6,122 bases of DNA from JBFIHZ01 sp041601535 (lineage in GTDB: Bacteria; Pseudomonadota; Gammaproteobacteria; Xanthomonadales; SZUA-36). The stretch is from assembly GCA_041601535.1 (NCBI GenBank), contig JBFIHZ010000266.1, positions 1-6,122 on the forward strand, given 5' to 3'. Shown here piece after piece: positions 1 to 4,868 of this stretch. Numbering within the stretch: position 1 is the stretch's first letter; the number at the start of each line of letters is the position of its first letter. The notes below the pieces were generated by a model. That model was not told where the DNA came from. It saw nothing but the letters and a program-made list of their open reading frames with translations, and ran no database searches. The position numbers and the translations under genes are program-made.

Positions 1-1618
1 GCACGATGGCCGGCTTGGCGGCGGCGAAGGCGCGTTGCACCGCGGCCTGGATGTCTTCCGCCCGTTCGACGAATTCACCGTGCCCGCCCATGGCCTCGGC
101 CATGCGGTCGTAACGTACCGGGCTGAAAGACACCTGGATGGTGTGGCCGATGTGGTCCACGTGGGCCTGCATTTCCGCGCCCAGGGCCTGGTCGTCGTTG
201 ATGATGATGACGATGGGCAACTGGTGGCGGATGGCGGTTTCAAATTCCATAAAGTGAAAGCCGATGCCGCCGTCGCCGCTGATCAGGCACACCGGGGTGT
301 CGGTGCCGGCCTGCAGCATGGCGCCGATGGCGTAGGGCATGCCGGAACCGAGGTGGCCATATTTCGAGGTCCACAGAAAATGCCGGCCACGCTTTTCAAA
401 AAACGCGATCTGGTGCATCAGCGTCAGACCGCTGTCGATCACCGTGATGGCGTTGTCGGGCACCGCTTCACGCGCTTCCACCATCAGAATGGACGGGTTG
501 ATGGTGTCGGCCCCTGCCAGGCTGGCGATGCGTTGCTGGCGCTCGTCCAGGTACTGCGCCCGCCAGGCGGGCAGACGCGGGTTGGCGTTTACCCCGCCGC
601 TGCTCTCCAGCGCGTCGCACAGTTGCGGCAGCACGTCCTCCAGCTTGCCTACCAGCGCCAGGTCGATCGGGTGATTGACGCCCACGGCGGCGGCATCCTG
701 CTCCACCAGGATCCACTTGCGCGTCTCATCGCCCTCACGGAAATGCCGCTGGCGGCCGTAGTTCATGGTCTCGGGTATCGAGGTGCCCAATGCCAGCATC
801 AGGTCGCACTGGCGGATCACGTCCTGCCCGGCCTGGCTGAAGTAGGGCAACCACTGCTCATCGGTTTCCAGCACCGTGCCGCTGCCACCGATGGTGGTGA
901 ATACCGGGCAGCCCAGCTGGCGGGCCAGGCGCTGAAACAGATCATGGGTGCGGGATGTGTGAATGCCGGTGCCGCCCAGCAGCACCGGGCAGTCGGCGGC
1001 CTGCAGCATGCTGATGGCCTGCTGGATCAACTCGTCGGCAGCCGGCAGTCGGGTGGTGCGGTAGCGCTGCGGTGGCAACGGCGGCACCGGGAATTCCCAC
1101 TGGCATTCGTGCATTACAAAATCGTATTCGATATAGACCGGCCCCGGGGTGCCGGTGAGCGCCTGGCGGAAGGCCTCGTGCACGATTTCATCCAGCTCGC
1201 CGGGGTGGGTGATGCGGGCGGCGAACTTGCACACGCTGGCAAAGCAATCGAATACCGGTGCATGCAGAAAACGGCTGCGGCGCACCCCGCTGTCGACCAC
1301 GGCCTGGCGGCGTGAACCCAGCACAATCACCGGAATATGTTCCTGCGCGGCGCACACCACCGCCGGCAGCAGGTTGGCCTGGCCGGGGCCCATGGCGCCG
1401 ATGGCCACCTGCGGCACGCCGGACATGCGGTAGTAGGCATCGGCCATAAACACGCCAGCGGATTCGTGCCGCGGGCCAATGATTTTCAGGCCTTGTTTCT
1501 CGGCATGCAGCTGGATATCGCGCATGGTCAGGTCACCCTGTGAGAACAGGGCCTGCACACCTTCGCGCTGAAACAGCTGAACCATGCGTTGCCCAAAACT
1601 CATTTTTTCCAATGTCAT
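1..1618 (-). CDS. ThDP-dependent enzyme, acetolactate synthase-like (paralogue B, 3' end outside window)
   Basis: Partial gene; 539 codons are visible and the C-terminus lies beyond base 1. The product is a cytoplasmic thiamine-diphosphate enzyme of the acetolactate synthase/2-hydroxyacyl-CoA lyase superfamily, which cleave or join C-C bonds next to a carbonyl. Three domains are readable: an N-terminal Pyr domain (about 1-170) with GPRHE whose Glu52 is the expected cofactor-activating glutamate; a middle domain (about 195-340); and a C-terminal PP domain with GDG at 448-450 and Asp-Asp at 475-476 where Asn-Asn is usual. TPGPVY at 157-162 is typical of the superfamily. It aligns almost without gaps with the upstream enzyme at 1722-3491, so 10-50 residues are probably missing. 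The ATG at 1618 is chosen because it aligns with the paralogue's start and has AGGA nine bases upstream; an ATG at 1603 is the alternative. It lies 103 bases downstream of the paralogue and is probably co-transcribed. True acetolactate synthase is unlikely because DAFQE is replaced by RFLHA (116-120). The substrate is unknown. Confidence 0.9.
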   Translation of the reverse strand, partial: MTLEKMSFGQRMVQLFQREGVQALFSQGDLTMRDIQLHAEKQGLKIIGPRHESAGVFMADAYYRMSGVPQVAIGAMGPGQANLLPAVVCAAQEHIPVIVLGSRRQAVVDSGVRRSRFLHAPVFDCFASVCKFAARITHPGELDEIVHEAFRQALTGTPGPVYIEYDFVMHECQWEFPVPPLPPQRYRTTRLPAADELIQQAISMLQAADCPVLLGGTGIHTSRTHDLFQRLARQLGCPVFTTIGGSGTVLETDEQWLPYFSQAGQDVIRQCDLMLALGTSIPETMNYGRQRHFREGDETRKWILVEQDAAAVGVNHPIDLALVGKLEDVLPQLCDALESSGGVNANPRLPAWRAQYLDERQQRIASLAGADTINPSILMVEAREAVPDNAITVIDSGLTLMHQIAFFEKRGRHFLWTSKYGHLGSGMPYAIGAMLQAGTDTPVCLISGDGGIGFHFMEFETAIRHQLPIVIIINDDQALGAEMQAHVDHIGHTIQVSFSPVRYDRMAEAMGGHGEFVERAEDIQAAVQRAFAAAKPAIV

Positions 1619-1627
1619 CTAGGTCAA

Positions 1628-1631
1628 TCCT
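1628..1631 (-). promoter_or_regulatory. Shine-Dalgarno site for paralogue B
   Basis: AGGA on the minus strand, nine bases before the ATG at 1618. It supports that start over the in-frame ATG at 1603, which is preceded only by an A-rich stretch with a single GG. Confidence 0.5.
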
Positions 1632-1654
1632 GTACTGATTAAAATGTTTTGCCT

Positions 1655-1677
1655 GCAGCCGGGTGGGTACTGGCTGC
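1655..1677 (-). other. Weak hairpin in the gap between the two ThDP genes
   Basis: The 103-base gap 1619-1721 contains an inverted repeat, GCAGCC and GGCTGC, around an 11-base loop. On the transcribed (minus) strand the stem is followed by AGGCAAAACATTTT and not by a T-run, so it is not a canonical intrinsic terminator. It could be an RNA processing or stability element between the two cistrons, or chance. I see no convincing separate promoter for the downstream gene: there is a TTTAAT that could serve as a -10, but no -35 at the right distance. Confidence 0.25.
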
Positions 1678-1721
1678 CGCCGCGGCACAGCTGCGAACAG
1701 TGCAGTGGGCGGGCAGGCCGC

Positions 1722-3491
1722 CTACTCGGCAGCTTCCTCTGCTGCCTGCTCAGCCGACGGCTCTGCTGAGCCAGCGGCGGTCATCACCGCGACGTCCTCG
1801 TGCACCCAGCCGTACAGCTCCATGCCGCTGAACGGCAGGTACTTCAGGCCGCTTTGCTGATCTGTCTTGACCTGCACCAGCGCCGTTTTGCCCGATGCAA
1901 ACGCGCGCCGGATGGCCGGCTGGATGTCCTCGGCCGCCTCGACGTATTCGCCGTGGCCGCCCATGGACTGCACGAACTGATCAAAGCGTGCGCCGGCGAA
2001 CAGGGTTTCGGGTATGGCCCCCATGTACTCGTCCAGCGCCGCCAGTTCGGCCGCGAAGGCCTGGTCATCGTTCAGCACCACCACCAGCGGTAACTGATGG
2101 CGGATGGCGGTTTCCAGCTCCATCAGCTGCATGCCCAGCGCGCCATCGCCGCACAGCAGGCACACTTGCCGCCCGGGGCCGACCGCCAGTTGCGCCCCGA
2201 CCGCCTGCGGCAGGCCGGCGCCGACATGGGCGGCGAAGGAGCCCCAGATAAAATCGTTGCTGCGTTTTTCAAAACAGTCGTTCTGATACACGATGGTGAA
2301 GCCGGCATCCGACACGATCACCGCGTCGTCCGGTACCGCTGCGCGCGCTTCCAGCATCAGCCGGTTGGGGTCGATCGGCTGCACATGGGTCACGCTGTTC
2401 CATTGCTCGGCGCGTTCGGCTTCATAGGCTGCGCGCCATTCCGCCATGCGCGGGTGGGGCGGCCGGTCGCCGGCCGCTTCAAGGCCGTCACACAGCTGCG
2501 GCAACACGTCCTGCAGGGCGCCGATCACCGGCCAGTCGATATGCCGGTTGATGCCGATGGCGGCGGCATCGGGGTCCAGCTGGATCCAGCGGCGCTGTTC
2601 GTTGCCGGGAGCAAAATGGCGCTGGCGGCCGTAGTTGATGTTCTCGGGGATGCAGGTGCCCACCGCCAGCACCAGGTCGGCGGCCTGGATGGCGGCCTGC
2701 CCGGCTTTGCTGTCGTAGGACAGCCATTGCGGATCGTTCTGCTTGATCGCCCCGGCGCCGGCGAACGTGGTGATTACCGGGCATTTCAGCAGCCGCGCCA
2801 GCCGCAGAAAGTCATCGTAGGTGCGCGTGCTGTGTATCTCGTCGCCGCCGATCAGCAGCAGCGATTTGGCCTGCCCGAGCATTTCCACTGCTTTCTCTAC
2901 CGCCGCTTCGGCCGCTGGCTGCGACAGCACGCGGTACTGCCCCGGTGTGGCCAGCTCGTCGTAGTCCCATTCCTGGGTGTGGCCGGCGTAGTCCACCTCC
3001 ACGTACACCGGGCCGGGAGTGCCCGACAGCGCTTCGCGAAAGGCCGACTGCATCACCTCGTCCACTTGCCGGGGGTGATGGATGCGGCGTGCCGACTTGC
3101 AGATCTCCCGGAAGCAGCCCATCAGTGATTCAGCGTGCAGGAAGCGGCCGCGGCGCACGCCGCTGGTGCTCTCGTGCTGACGACTGGCACCAATGATGAT
3201 GACCGGGATGTGTTCTTCGGCGGCCCACACCACGGCCGGCAGCATATTGGCCACCCCCGGGCCCTGCGCGCCCATAGCCACCTGCGGTTTACCGGTCATG
3301 CGGTAGTACGCGGTGGCCATCCATACGCCGGCCGCCTCGTGCCGCGGGCCCACCATCTTGATACCGGCGGCGAGCGCGTGCTTCTGGATATCCTTCAGCG
3401 ACAGCTCACCCTGGCTGAAGATGCACTGCACCTCCTCCTGTTGCAATATGCTGACGATGCGTTGACCGGCCGTCATCCTGTGCTTTGCCAT
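1722..3491 (-). CDS. ThDP-dependent enzyme, acetolactate synthase-like (paralogue A, complete)
   Basis: A complete 589-residue cytoplasmic thiamine-diphosphate enzyme; this length fits the family (about 550-600). The Pyr domain (about 1-170) carries GPRHE with the catalytic-type Glu52, GPG at 77-79 and TPGPVY at 158-163. The middle domain (about 195-340) has a glycine-rich LLLIGG start and NYGRQRHF at 286-293. The PP domain carries GDG at 448-450 and N-D-D at 474-476. Counting 27 residues from Asp449, the usual metal-ligand Asn position holds Asp476. The acetolactate synthase motif DAFQE is absent and RFLHA (116-120) stands near its place, so I call it a superfamily member of unknown substrate; decarboxylase, carboligase or hydroxyacyl-CoA lyase activity are all possible. 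The last 20 residues form an Ala/Glu-rich tail beyond the folded core. The ATG at 3491 has GGGGG six bases upstream. It lies 130 bases downstream of the AraC-type regulator on the same strand and upstream of its paralogue; stop is TAG. No regulatory small-subunit gene is visible. Confidence 0.92.
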   Translation of the reverse strand: MAKHRMTAGQRIVSILQQEEVQCIFSQGELSLKDIQKHALAAGIKMVGPRHEAAGVWMATAYYRMTGKPQVAMGAQGPGVANMLPAVVWAAEEHIPVIIIGASRQHESTSGVRRGRFLHAESLMGCFREICKSARRIHHPRQVDEVMQSAFREALSGTPGPVYVEVDYAGHTQEWDYDELATPGQYRVLSQPAAEAAVEKAVEMLGQAKSLLLIGGDEIHSTRTYDDFLRLARLLKCPVITTFAGAGAIKQNDPQWLSYDSKAGQAAIQAADLVLAVGTCIPENINYGRQRHFAPGNEQRRWIQLDPDAAAIGINRHIDWPVIGALQDVLPQLCDGLEAAGDRPPHPRMAEWRAAYEAERAEQWNSVTHVQPIDPNRLMLEARAAVPDDAVIVSDAGFTIVYQNDCFEKRSNDFIWGSFAAHVGAGLPQAVGAQLAVGPGRQVCLLCGDGALGMQLMELETAIRHQLPLVVVLNDDQAFAAELAALDEYMGAIPETLFAGARFDQFVQSMGGHGEYVEAAEDIQPAIRRAFASGKTALVQVKTDQQSGLKYLPFSGMELYGWVHEDVAVMTAAGSAEPSAEQAAEEAAE

Positions 3492-3527
3492 ACAACCCCC
3501 AGACCGCGAGTGGTTTCGTTAGCAGCC

Positions 3528-3554
3528 AGTCTAGAACAGGGTTTTTGAATTCAA
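3528..3554 (-). promoter_or_regulatory. Possible promoter of the ThDP gene pair
   Basis: On the minus strand TTGAAT (3554-3549) and TAGACT (3533-3528) could form -35 and -10 boxes. The spacer is only 15 bases and the -10 is weak, as expected if an activator is needed. The -35 lies inside a perfect 10-base palindrome, TTGAATTCAA (3545-3554). This is inference from position and partial consensus only. The rest of the 130-base gap holds the direct repeat described separately and no terminator after the regulator gene, so read-through from the regulator is also possible. Confidence 0.3.
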
Positions 3555-3577
3555 GGACGGATTTTGTGCAGGCGGGG

Positions 3578-3605
3578 GGGAGATTTGCGCACCGCGGGAG
3601 ATTTG
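3578..3605. repeat. Tandem direct repeat GGGAGATTTG, candidate AraC-type operator
   Basis: The 10-mer GGGAGATTTG occurs at 3578-3587 and again at 3596-3605, giving an 18-base period. It lies between the regulator stop codon and the possible -35 of the first ThDP gene, about 23 bases upstream of that box. AraC/XylS activators commonly bind paired direct repeats upstream of the -35, so this is the best operator candidate in the window. The period is a little shorter than the two helical turns (about 21 bp) usual for XylS-like sites, so the assignment is tentative. A seven-G run (3574-3580) overlaps the first copy. Confidence 0.4.
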
Positions 3606-3621
3606 GCTGGCGGCGGTGGCT

Positions 3622-4617
3622 TCAGCTTTGCAGATAGGCGCGGTTCAGTGTTACCGAAGGCCATTCGCCAAATTCGTTTTTGTACACCTTGGTGAAATAG
3701 CGCCGGTCGAAAAAGCCCCAGCGCGCGGCGATATCCGCCACCGTGGTGGTTTTCGGGTCGGAGACTTTCAGCAGGTCCCGGGCGCGCAGAAGTTTTTCCT
3801 GGCGGACCTTGGACATCGGGCCCATGCCCAGGTGGGTGGCAAATTCATACTGCAGCTTGCGCAGGCTGACGCCGGTGGCGGACACCAGGTCGGAGGACGA
3901 AATGTCTTCCTCGATGTGTTCGTGAATATACTCCAGCGCGGCCTGCAGCGAAGAGGTGCCATACAGCTTTTCGTGCTTCTGCAGCTCGGCGATATCACCC
4001 GAGGCATACAGAAGCGAGGTGACCAGGATGTCCTCGACGTTCTTGCTGATGATGCCTTTGGAGAACAGTGATTTTTCGTCGTCCAGCTCGTTGACGATGG
4101 TGCCCAGCGAGTTGCCGATGCTCATGCCAACGCCGCGGTCCAGCCGGATGCGGGAGGGAAACCTCATGCCACCGGAGCAGGGCTGGCCGAAATGCGAGAT
4201 CACCATGTCATTGAGAATGTGCTGGTCAATCCAGGCCACCACCGCGATGCAGTCGCTGTGCCAGTCGAGATCCACCGGCTCGCCCGGGCTGAGCAGAAAG
4301 CCTTCGTTGGGCTTCGCCGCGTGCTTGCTGCCGTGATGATTCCTGACCAGCGTGCCGGTGAGCGGCACCACCAGCTGCAGCGCGTTGATCGGCGCCGTGC
4401 CGGCATGCAGGCGCGAGCCAAAGCGCACGCCAAACAGCACCATGCGGCTCAGGCGCACGCAGGTGATGCGTGAGCGCGAGGCGTCGCAATCATCAAGATA
4501 GGAAAAATCATGCTGCGCAATTTCCCGGCTGACGGCGTTCTGCAGCTCATTCGGGTTCTCACTTTCTACCAGTGCGTATTGAGCAAATGGAAACGAGTTG
4601 TGCAGCTGAATGTTCAC
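3622..4617 (-). CDS. AraC/XylS-family transcriptional regulator
   Basis: A 331-residue cytoplasmic DNA-binding regulator of usual family length. The N-terminal two thirds (about 15-210) resembles the AraC_binding_2 (cupin-like) ligand/dimerization domain found in regulators of aromatic and other catabolic operons, with VPLTGTL at 84-90 and LLSPGEPVDL at 108-117. The C-terminal region has two helix-turn-helix motifs: the first around 236-262 (ISSSDLVSATGVSLRKLQ), the second around 291-320, with DIAARWGFFDRRYFTKVYKNEFGEWP matching the AraC signature in sub-blocks. The start is GTG: it is the first start codon after an in-frame stop at 4624-4626, and the next Met is residue 59, inside the N-terminal domain. 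There is no good Shine-Dalgarno site, so expression may be low. The gene lies immediately upstream of, and codirectional with, the two ThDP genes, so local activation of that pair is the simplest role. The effector is unknown. Confidence 0.93.
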   Translation of the reverse strand: MNIQLHNSFPFAQYALVESENPNELQNAVSREIAQHDFSYLDDCDASRSRITCVRLSRMVLFGVRFGSRLHAGTAPINALQLVVPLTGTLVRNHHGSKHAAKPNEGFLLSPGEPVDLDWHSDCIAVVAWIDQHILNDMVISHFGQPCSGGMRFPSRIRLDRGVGMSIGNSLGTIVNELDDEKSLFSKGIISKNVEDILVTSLLYASGDIAELQKHEKLYGTSSLQAALEYIHEHIEEDISSSDLVSATGVSLRKLQYEFATHLGMGPMSKVRQEKLLRARDLLKVSDPKTTTVADIAARWGFFDRRYFTKVYKNEFGEWPSVTLNRAYLQS

Positions 4618-4679
4618 CTGTTTTCAGTCGCACCCCTGTGTGAGAGTTGTGGCCAATGCTGCATCCGGGAAGTGATTTT

Positions 4680-4708
4680 AAAATAGCATTGCGGGCTGAG
4701 ACGGTCAA
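4680..4708 (-). promoter_or_regulatory. Sigma-70-like promoter of the AraC-type regulator gene
   Basis: On the minus strand, TTGACC (4708-4703) is followed after exactly 17 bases by TATTTT (4685-4680). This gives five of six matches to the -35 consensus and four of six to the -10, at optimal spacing. Transcription would begin near 4673, leaving an untranslated leader of about 55 bases before the GTG at 4617. The -10 overlaps a 10-base palindrome, ATTTTAAAAT (4675-4684). Confidence 0.6.
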
Positions 4709-4712
4709 TTTA

Positions 4713-4727
4713 AGCGCCCTGGGCGCT
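4713..4727. promoter_or_regulatory. Perfect 15-base palindrome upstream of the regulator promoter
   Basis: AGCGCCC and GGGCGCT flank a single central T. The site ends four bases upstream of the -35 box of the regulator promoter, a position where an activator or an autoregulator could act. It is also in the shared divergent region, so it could affect the rightward gene. No T-run follows it on either strand, which argues against a terminator. The protein that would bind is unknown; AraC-type proteins usually prefer direct repeats, so another factor is possible. Confidence 0.4.
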
Positions 4728-4769
4728 ATCACACATGCGAATTAATACCGTTGTGGGATTATTTTGATG

Positions 4770-4787
4770 CGGCTTTTTCGGCTTTTT
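4770..4787. repeat. Short tandem repeat CGGCTTTTT x2
   Basis: Two adjacent copies of the 9-mer CGGCTTTTT in the divergent intergenic region. It is T-rich on the plus strand but has no complementary stem, so it is not a terminator. It may simply be an AT-rich, flexible segment upstream of the rightward promoter. Confidence 0.35.
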
Positions 4788-4832
4788 TATCAGCACGTCT
4801 GCCCGCTAGTAGCGCAAATCCGAGCGCAGGTC

Positions 4833-4838
4833 TACAAT
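4833..4838 (+). promoter_or_regulatory. Possible -10 box of the Kelch-protein gene
   Basis: TACAAT matches five of six bases of the -10 consensus and lies 30 bases before the ATG at 4869, implying a leader of about 24 bases. No recognisable -35 stands 16-18 bases upstream, so either an activator or another sigma factor is needed, or the match is chance. Confidence 0.35.
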
Positions 4839-4868
4839 AATCTTCGTACTTACTGGCGGGTGACTGCG

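Noticed and set aside
35..1315. 426-codon open frame on the plus strand opposite ThDP paralogue B
   Set aside because: It is the antisense shadow of a clear enzyme gene in GC-rich DNA. The translation is rich in His, Gln, Gly and Val with no recognisable domain, and a similar shadow appears at the same place opposite paralogue A.
2097..3128. 343-codon open frame on the plus strand opposite ThDP paralogue A
   Set aside because: Antisense shadow. It resembles the frame opposite paralogue B only because the two sense genes are homologous, which is not independent evidence of coding.
1722..3491. Calling paralogue A (or B) ilvB/ilvG acetolactate synthase
   Set aside because: The DAFQE active-site motif is absent, no small regulatory subunit gene is adjacent in the window, and the regulator is AraC-type. 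The superfamily assignment is safe; the specific gene name is not.
3574..3580. Seven-G run as a phase-variable tract
   Set aside because: It is short, lies in an intergenic region upstream of the likely promoter, and there is no second tract or surface gene nearby to support phase variation.
4770..4790. T-rich stretch as an intrinsic terminator
   Set aside because: It is a direct repeat of CGGCTTTTT with no complementary stem on either strand, and no gene ends nearby.
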